From contig USIC01000014.1 of NCBI GenBank assembly GCA_900554555.1, positions 1 through 9,662 on the forward strand: a stretch of 9,662 bases of DNA. Direction: 5' to 3'. The notes beneath the pieces are model-generated. The model was not told the DNA's origin and did no database searches. It saw only the letters and a program-made list of their open reading frames with translations. The DNA is from an uncultured Solobacterium sp. (lineage in GTDB: Bacteria; Bacillota_I; Bacilli_A; Erysipelotrichales; Erysipelotrichaceae). The translations under genes and the position numbers were made by a program. This document shows positions 1 to 7,517 of the stretch, piece by piece (positions within the stretch are counted from its first letter, which is position 1; every line of letters begins with the position of its first letter).

Positions 1-15
1 ACGCTCTTCCGATCT
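1..15. other. Residual Illumina adapter sequence (not genomic)
   Basis: The first 15 bases, ACGCTCTTCCGATCT, are identical to the 3' end of the common Illumina TruSeq/Nextera-era read 1 adapter. Native sequence appears to begin at base 16. The adapter has no stop in the polC frame, so an automatic caller could add five or six false residues to the polymerase. Its position at the very edge suggests untrimmed read ends were carried into a contig end. Confidence 0.93.
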
Positions 16-16
16 C

Positions 17-3000
17 AATTTGATCGATGTACATGATCCCATCGCTGATATTCAATTCGAAGGTGAAGTATTTGGAAATGATTACATTGAATCACGTAAG
101 ACTGGTAGAACAATTCAATCGTTTAGTGTATTTGATGGCACAGATGCGATCGCGGTAAAAAGATTTGAAGGGCGCGGTGTAACAAAGGAGGATCTCTCAT
201 CCATTCATGATGGTGATTATGTTCGTATTTATGGAACGATTTCTTATGATAAGTATGCAATGGATTTAACTTGTATCGCATCTAATGTAGTAAAGATAGA
301 AAAAGCAAAGATTGTTGATGCGGCAGAAACAAAACGTGTTGAATTACACATGCATTCAAACTTATCTGAAATGGATGGTGTTTGTGATATCAAGGATATC
401 GTAACCTATGTATATAACTTAGGACATCGTGGAATTGCGATTACAGATCATGCGGATGTACAGTCTCTTGTAAAAGCGTATAATACAGCGCAATCATTAA
501 AGAAGAAAGATCCTGATAGAGAGTATAGAGTTGGGCTTGGATGTGAGTTTAATCTTGCAAATGATGAACTTACAATTGTTCGAAATGCGACAGATGAAAA
601 TCTAGACGATGTAACTTATATTTCTTTTGACTTAGAAACAACGGGTTTATCTTGTTATTTTGATCATATTATTGAATTTGGTGCAGTTCGTATTAAGAAT
701 TCAACGATTATCGATCGTAAACAGCTATTTATCAAACCTCCAGTATCGATTCCTGGATTCATCACATCAAAAACAAATATTACAAATGATATGGTGAAAA
801 ATGCTAAGCCATTTGCGGAAGCGATTGATGAAATCTTAGACTATATCAAAGATGATGTATTGGTGGCACATAATGCGACGTTCGACTATTTTTTCTTGAA
901 TGAAGAGTTACGTCGTATTGGTAGAAAGCCATTAACCAACGTTGTAATTGATACCTTGGATATGTCTCGTGCTGTATTACCTGATCGTAGAGCATATCGT
1001 TTAGGTAATTTATCACGATATTATCATGTTAATTACAATGAGGAAGAGGCTCACCGTGCCGACTTTGATGCGGGTGCATTAGCTGATGTTTTCTTGTGTT
1101 TATTAAAGGATGCTAAGGATAAGTTTGCAGCAAAGACAATATATGACTTACAAATCAAGTTACAGACTTCAAAGTCTTTTATGAAAGTAAGACGAAGTCA
1201 TGTTTGCGCTATCGCAAAAAATCATGATGGTTTAGTTGCGCTATATAAACTTGTTACAGAGTCTAATACAAATACACTAGCAGTTAATGGAAAGGCAACT
1301 GGAAAAGAGGGCACTGATGTGGCTGCTGAACCACGCGTTGTACGCTCTACCCTTGAAAAGTATAGGGAAAATTTATTGCTTGGATCAGCATGCTTGAATG
1401 GTGAAGTATTTGAACTTGCATGCAATGGTGATGATGCTCGCTTAGAAGAAGCAATGAAACTTTACGATTACATTGAACTACAACCTTTAGGCAACTATTC
1501 TACTTCCATTGTATTAGGTAGTATTCCTAGTGTTGACCGCTTAAAAGAAGTACAAAAACGAATTATTCGTATGGCACAGAAGTTACATATTCCAGTCTGT
1601 GCCACTAGTGATGCGCATTATTGTATACCTGAACAAAAAGTATTCCGCGATGTATATATCATGTCACAAGGTGTAGGTGGTACAATCCATCCACTTTATA
1701 TTCGTGATGAAGCGTTACGTTTACGCACAAAGAATCCTGACCAACATATTCGTTTAACGGATGAAATGAAAAAAGAATTTGCTTGGTTAGATGATCCAGA
1801 TTTAATCGAGGAAATTGTTGTACGGAATCCGAATAGTATCTTTGATTTAATTGAAGAGGTAAGACCTGTTCCTGCAGGAACATACCCTCCAGTCATTGAA
1901 GGCTCTGATGATAAGTTACGAAAGATATGTCATGATACAGCGATGCGCATGTACGGTTTTGAAGGGAAAGTTCCTGAGATTGTTACGGACCGTTTAAATA
2001 GTGAATTAGACAATATTATCCGAAATGGATTTGGTGTGCATTACTACATTGCACATTTACTGGTTAAGAAATCAAATGATGATGGATATGTTGTTGGTTC
2101 ACGTGGATCAGTTGGTTCATCTTTTACAGCTACAATGTCTGGTATTACTGAAGTTAATCCACTTCGCCCTCATTATTTATGTCCAAAGTGTCATTACAGT
2201 GAGTTTTTTGATGATCCAACGATTGCCTCTGGTTTTGACTTGCCAGATAAGGTATGTCCACATTGTGGTGAAACGATGCGTGGGAATGGACATAATATCC
2301 CATTCCAAACTTTCTTAGGATTCAACGCAGATAAGACACCGGATATTGACTTAAACTTCTCTAATGAATATCAATGGCGTGCACATGCATTTATTAAAGA
2401 TGTATTTGGTGAAGACCATGCATTCCGCGCAGGTACAATCGGTACGGTGGCTGAAAAGACTGCATTTGGATATGTACAAGGTTATTGCGAAAAAATGAAG
2501 ATTAACAACATGCGAAGACCAATGAAAGATTATCTTGCGCACGGTTGTCAAAACGTTAAACGTACAACAGGTCAGCACCCAGGTGGTATTATCATTATTC
2601 CACATGAATATATTGCGGAAGATTTTACACCAGTACAGTATCCAGCAAATGATCCAACATCTGCTTGGAAAACTACACACTATGACTTCCATGATATTCA
2701 TGATAATGTCTTGAAGTTTGATATCTTAGGTCACGTCGATCCTACAGCAATGCGTTTATTGCAGAAGATTGCTACAGTAAAACCATTGGATATTCCGATG
2801 AATGATACTGAAACCTTATCCTTGTTCTCGTGCGATGATGCCTTAAAAGCAGATACGAGAATCTATAAGAAGGAAACAGGTGCGCTTGGTCTTCCTGAGT
2901 TTGGTACACGTACAACCCGTGGAGTACTCGAAGAAACTCGTCCTAAGAAGTTCTCTGATTTAGTTATTATTTCTGGTTTATCACATGGTACAGACGTATG

Positions 3001-3787
3001 GGCAGGAAATGCACAGGAATTAATCCGTCAGGGCCATACAATTGATGAAGTTATTGGATGTCGTGATGATATTATGACTTATCTTCTAGACCATAATCTA
3101 GAGTCATTAGATGCCTTTAAGATTATGGAATCCGTACGTAAGGGTAAAGGTTTAACGGAAGCTTGGGAGAAGTCGATGATTGAGCACCAAGTTCCAGATT
3201 GGTATATTGAATCTTGTAAGAAGATTAAGTACATGTTCCCGAAAGCACACGCAGTTGCGTATGTTATGATGGCCATGCGTATCGCATGGTACAAGGTACA
3301 TGAACCACTCAATTTCTATATTCAGTATTTAACATTACGTTGCGATACTTATGAAATTGAAACTATGGCAAAGGGCATTGATGTCATTCGTACACGTATG
3401 AATGATATTAGTACACGTATTGCGGAACGTAACCCAGAAAATCCAGTTTCTAATAAAGAAAAGTCTTTGTTTGATGTGCTAGAGGTTTGTGAAGAACTAT
3501 ACGCACGTGGATATAATATTTCTAATGTTGATTTATACAAATCACTTGCGACGGAGTTTAGAGTTTCTCCAGATAATCCAAAGACAATTATTCCGCCATT
3601 TACAGTTATTGATGGATTAGGTGTTAACGTAGCAAAATCAATTGAGGAAGCACGTGAAAAGGGTGAATTTTTATCAAAAGAAGATATCCTTAAGCGTACA
3701 CAGGTTTCTTCATCTATGTTGGTAAAGCTTGCACATATGGGTTGTTTAGAAGGATTACAAGAAAGTAATCAAATGAGTTTATTCTAA
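17..3787 (+). CDS. polC: DNA polymerase III alpha subunit, PolC type (5' partial)
   Basis: Replicative DNA polymerase of low-GC Gram-positive bacteria, combining synthesis and 3'-5' proofreading in one chain. Numbering residues from the TTG at base 20: an OB-fold (about 10-95); first part of the PHP domain with HMH at 110-112 and ITDH at 141-144; a DnaQ-like exonuclease (about 198-365) with FDLETTG (D204, E206), HNATFD (D289) and H345/D350; the second PHP part with SDAH at 530-533; then the polymerase core with a four-cysteine zinc site (CPKC 721-724, CPHC 746-749), catalytic PDIDLNF (D775, D777) and a third aspartate in KFDILGH; a helix-hairpin-helix near GLGVNVAKS; and a C-terminal QMSLF that fits a sliding-clamp binding motif. 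The frame is open to the window edge and TTG-20 is not a real start: about 200 N-terminal residues are missing compared with the roughly 1,440-residue family. No terminator is seen before the next promoter. Confidence 0.97.
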   Translation, partial: NLIDVHDPIADIQFEGEVFGNDYIESRKTGRTIQSFSVFDGTDAIAVKRFEGRGVTKEDLSSIHDGDYVRIYGTISYDKYAMDLTCIASNVVKIEKAKIVDAAETKRVELHMHSNLSEMDGVCDIKDIVTYVYNLGHRGIAITDHADVQSLVKAYNTAQSLKKKDPDREYRVGLGCEFNLANDELTIVRNATDENLDDVTYISFDLETTGLSCYFDHIIEFGAVRIKNSTIIDRKQLFIKPPVSIPGFITSKTNITNDMVKNAKPFAEAIDEILDYIKDDVLVAHNATFDYFFLNEELRRIGRKPLTNVVIDTLDMSRAVLPDRRAYRLGNLSRYYHVNYNEEEAHRADFDAGALADVFLCLLKDAKDKFAAKTIYDLQIKLQTSKSFMKVRRSHVCAIAKNHDGLVALYKLVTESNTNTLAVNGKATGKEGTDVAAEPRVVRSTLEKYRENLLLGSACLNGEVFELACNGDDARLEEAMKLYDYIELQPLGNYSTSIVLGSIPSVDRLKEVQKRIIRMAQKLHIPVCATSDAHYCIPEQKVFRDVYIMSQGVGGTIHPLYIRDEALRLRTKNPDQHIRLTDEMKKEFAWLDDPDLIEEIVVRNPNSIFDLIEEVRPVPAGTYPPVIEGSDDKLRKICHDTAMRMYGFEGKVPEIVTDRLNSELDNIIRNGFGVHYYIAHLLVKKSNDDGYVVGSRGSVGSSFTATMSGITEVNPLRPHYLCPKCHYSEFFDDPTIASGFDLPDKVCPHCGETMRGNGHNIPFQTFLGFNADKTPDIDLNFSNEYQWRAHAFIKDVFGEDHAFRAGTIGTVAEKTAFGYVQGYCEKMKINNMRRPMKDYLAHGCQNVKRTTGQHPGGIIIIPHEYIAEDFTPVQYPANDPTSAWKTTHYDFHDIHDNVLKFDILGHVDPTAMRLLQKIATVKPLDIPMNDTETLSLFSCDDALKADTRIYKKETGALGLPEFGTRTTRGVLEETRPKKFSDLVIISGLSHGTDVWAGNAQELIRQGHTIDEVIGCRDDIMTYLLDHNLESLDAFKIMESVRKGKGLTEAWEKSMIEHQVPDWYIESCKKIKYMFPKAHAVAYVMMAMRIAWYKVHEPLNFYIQYLTLRCDTYEIETMAKGIDVIRTRMNDISTRIAERNPENPVSNKEKSLFDVLEVCEELYARGYNISNVDLYKSLATEFRVSPDNPKTIIPPFTVIDGLGVNVAKSIEEAREKGEFLSKEDILKRTQVSSSMLVKLAHMGCLEGLQESNQMSLF

Positions 3788-3789
3788 TC

Positions 3790-3818
3790 TTGACGTTTTT
3801 CACAAGCAGGTCTAAAAT
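3790..3818 (+). promoter_or_regulatory. Sigma-A promoter of the thrS T-box transcript
   Basis: TTGACG (3790-3795) and TAAAAT (3813-3818) are separated by exactly 17 bases, a near-consensus housekeeping promoter. The -35 box begins two bases after the polC stop codon. Transcription would start at about 3824-3826 and produce a leader of roughly 245 bases before the thrS start codon, the usual size for a T-box leader. Confidence 0.8.
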
Positions 3819-3823
3819 TTGAA

Positions 3824-4047
3824 TATCAAATGCGTTGAAAAGGACACGGTATGTATAGTGCTGATATAGAGAGTATCCTATTTGCTGGAAGGGATATGAT
3901 GCATATATGTATTACTACCTTGGAGCAGTGCTCGAAAGAGTCACCGTAGTTCTACGTTACAGATATAAAGTGTCAACGTTTATCGTTGGAATTAAGGTGG
4001 TACCGCGCTAATAGCGTCCTTTCAAAGGAAGGGGCGCTTTTTGTTTG
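3824..4047 (+). ncRNA. T-box riboswitch (threonine) leading thrS
   Basis: A tRNA-sensing leader that lets transcription continue into thrS when uncharged tRNA-Thr accumulates. Visible parts: a Stem I region (about 3841-3922) with AGAGAG at 3868-3873 and a distal hairpin closed by TATCC/GGATA around TTTGCTGGAA; small hairpins GAGC-AGT-GCTC (3923-3933) and CAACG-TTTAT-CGTTG (3974-3988); and the conserved T-box core AAGGTGGTACCGCG (3994-4007). The antiterminator pairs AAGG (3994-3997) with CCTT (4018-4021) and CGCT with AGCG, leaving the bulge TGGTACC (3998-4004). Bulge bases TGGT would pair with an ACCA tRNA end, implying discriminator base A. The specifier lies probably at 3914-3919, ACTACC, which is two threonine codons in a row; ACT is followed by the usual purine, but I could not settle which is read. 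Confidence 0.93.
4013..4046 (+). terminator. T-box regulated intrinsic terminator
   Basis: An 11-pair stem (AGCGTCCTTTC at 4013-4023 with GAAGGGGCGCT at 4028-4038, including G-U pairs) closes on the loop AAAG and is followed by TTTT and further T residues. Its 5' arm contains the AGCG and CCTT that the T-box core needs for the antiterminator, so the two folds are mutually exclusive. It may also end read-through transcripts from polC, which has no terminator of its own in view. Confidence 0.9.
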
Positions 4048-4068
4048 CCCCATTAAAGGAGGAAGATT

Positions 4069-5844
4069 ATGAGAAATTTTAAAGAAGATGCAGCATTAAA
4101 TACGTTAAATCATAGTTGTGCGCATTTAATGGCTCAGGCTGTAAAACATCTATACCCACAAGCGAAGTTCTGGGTAGGTCCAGTTGTAGAAGAAGGATTC
4201 TACTACGACATTGATTTAGGTGATGATGTTATTCGTGATGAAGATCTACCTAAAATTGAAAAGGAAATGAAGAAGTGTGCGAAAGCTGATAAACGTATTG
4301 TTCGCCAAGAGATTACACGTGAAGAAGCTTTAGAACAGTTTAAGGATGATGAGTACAAGATTGACTTAATCAATCGTATGCCTGAAGGAACACATATCTC
4401 TATGTATACTCAGGGTGACTTTACTGACTTATGTCGTGGTCCACATACAGAATCTACAAAGAACTGTCGTTACTTTAAGTTAATCAAACATTCTGTTGCA
4501 TATTGGAAGGGTGACAAAAATAACAAGGTACTACAACGTATCTATGGTGTATGTTTACCAACCCAAGAAGAACTTGATTCTCACTTAGCTGATCTGGAGG
4601 ACGCAAAGCAAAGAGATCATCGTAAGCTTGGTAAAGATATGCAAATCTTTATGTTCTCAGATATTGTCGGTGGTGGTTTACCATTATGGTTACCAAATGG
4701 TCTTACTGTTAGACGTTTATTATCAGACTATATTATGAATAAGGAACTTGCTAGAGGCTACCAACATGTATTAACACCATCCGTTGCTAGTACTAAACTT
4801 TACAAGATTTCAGGACACCTTGCGCACTATAAGGATGATATGTTCCCAATTATGGCACGTGATGATGATGAATTTGTATTACGTCCTATGAACTGTCCTG
4901 AACATATGATTATTTATAAGTCCCAGTTACATTCATATCGTGATTTACCAATTCGTATTGCTGAGATTGCAAATGACTTCCGTTTTGAAGCTTCTGGTGC
5001 TTTAACTGGTATTGAACGTTCTCGTGCATTTACACAGAATGACTCTCATATCTTCTGTACAGAAGAACAGATTGCTTCTGAAATCAAAGCAGTTACTGAA
5101 TTAATTCTAGATGTATATAAGGACTTTAATTTAAATCAGTTTGAATTCCGCCTCTCTTTACGCGATAAGGAGAATACAGAGAAGTATTTTGGTAATGATG
5201 AACTTTGGGAAAGAAGTGAATCTGAGTTACGTGAAGTGTTAAAGGAAATGAATGTTCCTTATTATGAAGCTGAAGGTGAAGCTGCATTCTATGGTCCTAA
5301 GATTGACGTACAGGTACGTTCCGCATTAGGTCATGATGTAACACTTTCTACAATCCAATTGGACTATCAGTTACCTGAACGTTTTGAGTTAGAGTATGTT
5401 GCAAATGGTGGTGAAAAGAAGAGACCAGTTGTCATTCACCGTGCAATTCTTGGATCTATCGACCGTTTCGTTGCTTTCTTGCTCGAAGAAACAAAGGGTA
5501 TCTTACCATTATGGTTAGCTCCACGCCAGGCAGTTGTGATTCCTGTATCGCCGGAAGCACATGGAGAATATGCGAAGAAGGTTGTTGAGGAATTACGCAA
5601 GATTGGTGTACGTACAGAATTAGATGACCGTAATGAGAAACTAGGCTATCGTATTCGTGAAGCACAGACAAATAAACTTCCGATTGAAGTTGTAGTAGGT
5701 GATGGTGAAATTGAAAACAATGGTATTACTTTACGTCGCTATGGTTCTCGAAAAGAAACAAAGATGTCACTTGAAGACTTCTTAATTGCAATTAAAGATG
5801 AAATTGATGAAAAGCGTTTAGCTCCAGAAATTCAAAAAGCTTAG
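4069..5844 (+). CDS. thrS: Threonyl-tRNA synthetase lacking the N-terminal TGS domain
   Basis: Class II synthetase that attaches threonine to tRNA-Thr and hydrolyses mischarged Ser-tRNA-Thr. In the 591 residues: editing domain (about 10-180) with H15xxxH19 and C122/H126 of LCRGPH; catalytic core with zinc ligands C276 (MNCPEH), H327 (DSHIFC) and H457 (VVIHRA); motif 2 around FRFEASG (304-310); motif 3 around HRAILGSIDRF (457-467) with R466; C-terminal anticodon-binding domain about 485-580. All expected editing and zinc residues are present. The family is usually about 640 residues and starts with a TGS domain of about 60; here the protein begins almost directly at the editing domain. The start is well supported by AAAGGAGGA at 4055-4063, five bases before ATG, and the T-box terminator ends just upstream, so no room exists for a TGS domain. 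Expression is controlled by the T-box leader. Confidence 0.97.
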   Translation: MRNFKEDAALNTLNHSCAHLMAQAVKHLYPQAKFWVGPVVEEGFYYDIDLGDDVIRDEDLPKIEKEMKKCAKADKRIVRQEITREEALEQFKDDEYKIDLINRMPEGTHISMYTQGDFTDLCRGPHTESTKNCRYFKLIKHSVAYWKGDKNNKVLQRIYGVCLPTQEELDSHLADLEDAKQRDHRKLGKDMQIFMFSDIVGGGLPLWLPNGLTVRRLLSDYIMNKELARGYQHVLTPSVASTKLYKISGHLAHYKDDMFPIMARDDDEFVLRPMNCPEHMIIYKSQLHSYRDLPIRIAEIANDFRFEASGALTGIERSRAFTQNDSHIFCTEEQIASEIKAVTELILDVYKDFNLNQFEFRLSLRDKENTEKYFGNDELWERSESELREVLKEMNVPYYEAEGEAAFYGPKIDVQVRSALGHDVTLSTIQLDYQLPERFELEYVANGGEKKRPVVIHRAILGSIDRFVAFLLEETKGILPLWLAPRQAVVIPVSPEAHGEYAKKVVEELRKIGVRTELDDRNEKLGYRIREAQTNKLPIEVVVGDGEIENNGITLRRYGSRKETKMSLEDFLIAIKDEIDEKRLAPEIQKA

Positions 5845-5850
5845 TATGAT

Positions 5851-5879
5851 AGGGAATAGACAAGTTCTATTCCTTTTAT
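5851..5879 (+). terminator. Intrinsic terminator after thrS
   Basis: GGAATAG (5853-5859) pairs perfectly with CTATTCC (5867-5873), extended by G-U and A-U pairs outward to 5851/5875, with a short loop. The stem is followed by TTTATCTTT, an imperfect T tract. It begins six bases after the thrS stop codon and separates thrS from the PTS unit. Confidence 0.7.
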
Positions 5880-5931
5880 CTTTGCCAAAACATGAAAAAA
5901 AATTTCATCAATTCCATAATACCGTAAAATT

Positions 5932-5961
5932 TTGTGAAATTGTGTTAAAATGCAATTAATA
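5932..5961 (+). promoter_or_regulatory. Probable promoter of the PTS-PHP unit
   Basis: Two overlapping readings are possible. One is an extended -10 box TG-T-TAAAAT (5943-5951) without a convincing -35 box. The other is TTGTGA (5932-5937) with ATTAAT or TTAATA (5955-5961) at a spacing of 17 or 18. Both place the start at about 5958-5968, immediately before or inside the cre site, in an AT-rich tract that codes for nothing. An additional 7-base inverted repeat, AATTTCA (5901-5907 area) and TGAAATT (5935-5941), surrounds the upstream part. Confidence 0.5.
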
Positions 5962-5976
5962 ACGAAAGCGATTTCA
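5962..5976 (+). promoter_or_regulatory. Catabolite response element (cre), CcpA operator
   Basis: ACGAAAGCGATTTCA matches the Gram-positive cre consensus WTGNAANCGNWNNCW at every fixed position except the second (C for T). It sits at or just after the predicted transcription start, the typical place for CcpA-HPr(Ser-P) repression. It implies that the downstream PTS permease and PHP genes are shut down when a preferred sugar is available. CcpA itself is not encoded in this window. Confidence 0.75.
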
Positions 5977-5988
5977 GCAATGGAATCC

Positions 5989-6006
5989 ACCTGAAATACT
6001 TCAGGT
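5989..6006 (+). promoter_or_regulatory. Perfect leader hairpin before the PTS ribosome binding site
   Basis: ACCTGAA (5989-5995) and TTCAGGT (6000-6006) form a perfect 7-pair stem with loop ATAC in the untranslated leader. It ends six bases before the purine-rich AGAAAGGGA (6012-6020) that serves the ATG at 6027. No T tract follows, so it is not a terminator. The segment TGAAAT (5992-5997) could instead pair with ATTTCA (5971-5976), giving an alternative fold. A role in RNA stability or translation control is only inference. Confidence 0.5.
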
Positions 6007-6026
6007 TATTCAGAAAGGGAATAGAC

Positions 6027-7517
6027 ATGGAAAACTACAAGAAAATAGCTGAAGAAGTTGTTGAAGCTGTCGGCGGTAAGTCCAATATTCAGGAAAACTC
6101 AACATGCATGACAAGACTTCACTTAACTTTAGCTGACAAGTCTAAAGTAGACTTGGATCGCGTCAAGAAGATCGATGGTGTTATGGGAACTGTTGATGGC
6201 GAAGAACTTCAAATCGTTTTTGGACCTGGTAAGGTTACAAAGATTGGTGAAGAAGTATCCGCAATCACAGGTATCTCTGCTGATGAACGTAAAGAAGTTC
6301 ACAACGAAGATTTAGAAAAGGATATCGACTTACAGGCACGTGCTAAGGAAAACAAGGCTGCTCAGCAGGCTAAGCACAACGGACCAGTACAGGTATTCTT
6401 AAAGCATTTTGCAAATATCTTCTTACCTGCATTACCAGGTATTGCTGGTGCAGGTTTAATCTATGGTATCTTAAACGTATTGAAGTTGTTCTTCAGAGTT
6501 CCAGGTATCGCTGCAGTACAACTTGATCCAGAAATTGCGCAATCTTGGTGGTATTTAACACTTAATACAGCTGGTTGGACATTATTTGCTTACTTACCAA
6601 TTTACATTGGTATGAATGCTGCTAAGGAATATAAGGGTTCTCCAATTCTTGGTGGTATGATGGGTGCGATGTTCGTAGGAAACGCTGCTATGCCTTTATT
6701 AATGAAGGTTGGCGATCCTGCAGCAGGTATCAACTTACCAATTACAGGTGCTCCATTTGATGCGGCTGCTGGTGGTATCTTAGCTGCTGTATTCGGTGGT
6801 ATTGTAATTGCTCACGTTGAACGTTGGTTAAGAAGTTGGGTTCCAGATACATTAGATATGATCTTGACTCCACTATGTTCATTAATTATTACAGCGTTCT
6901 TAGCAATCTTTATCTTACAGCCATTAGGTGCTGTATTAACAAAGGCTATCTTCGCATTAGCTGATGTATTATTAAATAAGTTAGGATTCATTGGTGCATA
7001 CGCATTATCCGCATTACAGTTACCATTAGTATCTGTTGGTTTACATCGTGCATTCACTCCAATTCATACAATTATGAATGATCCAAATGGTGCTACACAT
7101 GGTGTTAACTACTTATTACCAATCTTGCAGGTTGCTGGTGCAGGACAAGTTGGTGCTGTTATCGCATTATTCGCAAGAGCTAAGAAGAATCACAAGAAGT
7201 TATCAGAAGCTATCCTAGCTTCTGTACCTGCAGGTATCTTAGGTATTGGTGAACCATTAATGTATGGTGTTACTTTACCTTTAGGTAAGCCATTCTTAAC
7301 AGCTTCATTAGGTGCTGGTTTCGGTGGTATTATGATTTCCTTATTCCACGTAGGTTCTGTTGCACAGGGTGTATCTGGTATCTTAGGATTCTTAATTGTT
7401 AATGAAGGTGGCGCTTTAGGTTACTTAGTTGGTTATGTAACTGCTATTGTAGCTGCATTCATCATCACATACTTCTTTGGATGGAACGAAGAGAAAGTGA
7501 CTGAATTATTCGGTTAA
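6027..7517 (+). CDS. PTS sugar permease EIIBC, MurP-like (glucose/sucrose superfamily)
   Basis: Membrane component that imports a sugar and phosphorylates it. The 496 residues hold an EIIB domain (about 1-83) with the phosphocysteine C27 in TCMTRLHL and the VFGPGK segment at 64-69, a charged linker (about 84-118), and an EIIC domain with about ten hydrophobic segments (about 122-485). GLHRAFTPIH (338-347) and GEPLMYGVTLP (408-418) match the substrate-site regions of the superfamily. From memory of E. coli MurP, the CMTRL, VFGPGK, LDM-LT, AGAGQVGA and GEPL-YGVTLP segments all agree, so an N-acetylmuramic acid-type transporter is the closest known relative; the substrate remains unproven because no MurQ etherase gene is nearby. 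There is no EIIA domain, which fits the separate EIIA gene downstream. The start follows AAAGGGA at 6014-6020. A cre site upstream suggests catabolite repression. The stop codon overlaps the next start (TAATG). Confidence 0.93.
   Translation: MENYKKIAEEVVEAVGGKSNIQENSTCMTRLHLTLADKSKVDLDRVKKIDGVMGTVDGEELQIVFGPGKVTKIGEEVSAITGISADERKEVHNEDLEKDIDLQARAKENKAAQQAKHNGPVQVFLKHFANIFLPALPGIAGAGLIYGILNVLKLFFRVPGIAAVQLDPEIAQSWWYLTLNTAGWTLFAYLPIYIGMNAAKEYKGSPILGGMMGAMFVGNAAMPLLMKVGDPAAGINLPITGAPFDAAAGGILAAVFGGIVIAHVERWLRSWVPDTLDMILTPLCSLIITAFLAIFILQPLGAVLTKAIFALADVLLNKLGFIGAYALSALQLPLVSVGLHRAFTPIHTIMNDPNGATHGVNYLLPILQVAGAGQVGAVIALFARAKKNHKKLSEAILASVPAGILGIGEPLMYGVTLPLGKPFLTASLGAGFGGIMISLFHVGSVAQGVSGILGFLIVNEGGALGYLVGYVTAIVAAFIITYFFGWNEEKVTELFG

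Noticed and set aside
20..22. TTG as the start codon of the polymerase gene
   Set aside because: The frame is open further left, there is no ribosome binding site, and about 200 family-typical N-terminal residues are missing; the gene is simply cut by the contig edge.
2025..2318. 97-codon open frame on the + strand inside polC
   Set aside because: It lies wholly within the well-supported polC frame, in the zinc-site region, and its translation resembles no family.
2351..2701. 116-codon open frame on the - strand inside polC
   Set aside because: Antisense to the polymerase active-site region, with a Cys/Trp/Ile-rich translation typical of shadow frames and no ribosome binding site.
5901..5941. 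Inverted repeat AATTTCA / TGAAATT as an operator
   Set aside because: Only seven AT-rich bases with a wide gap, in a very AT-rich tract; likely by chance, so it is mentioned only with the promoter.
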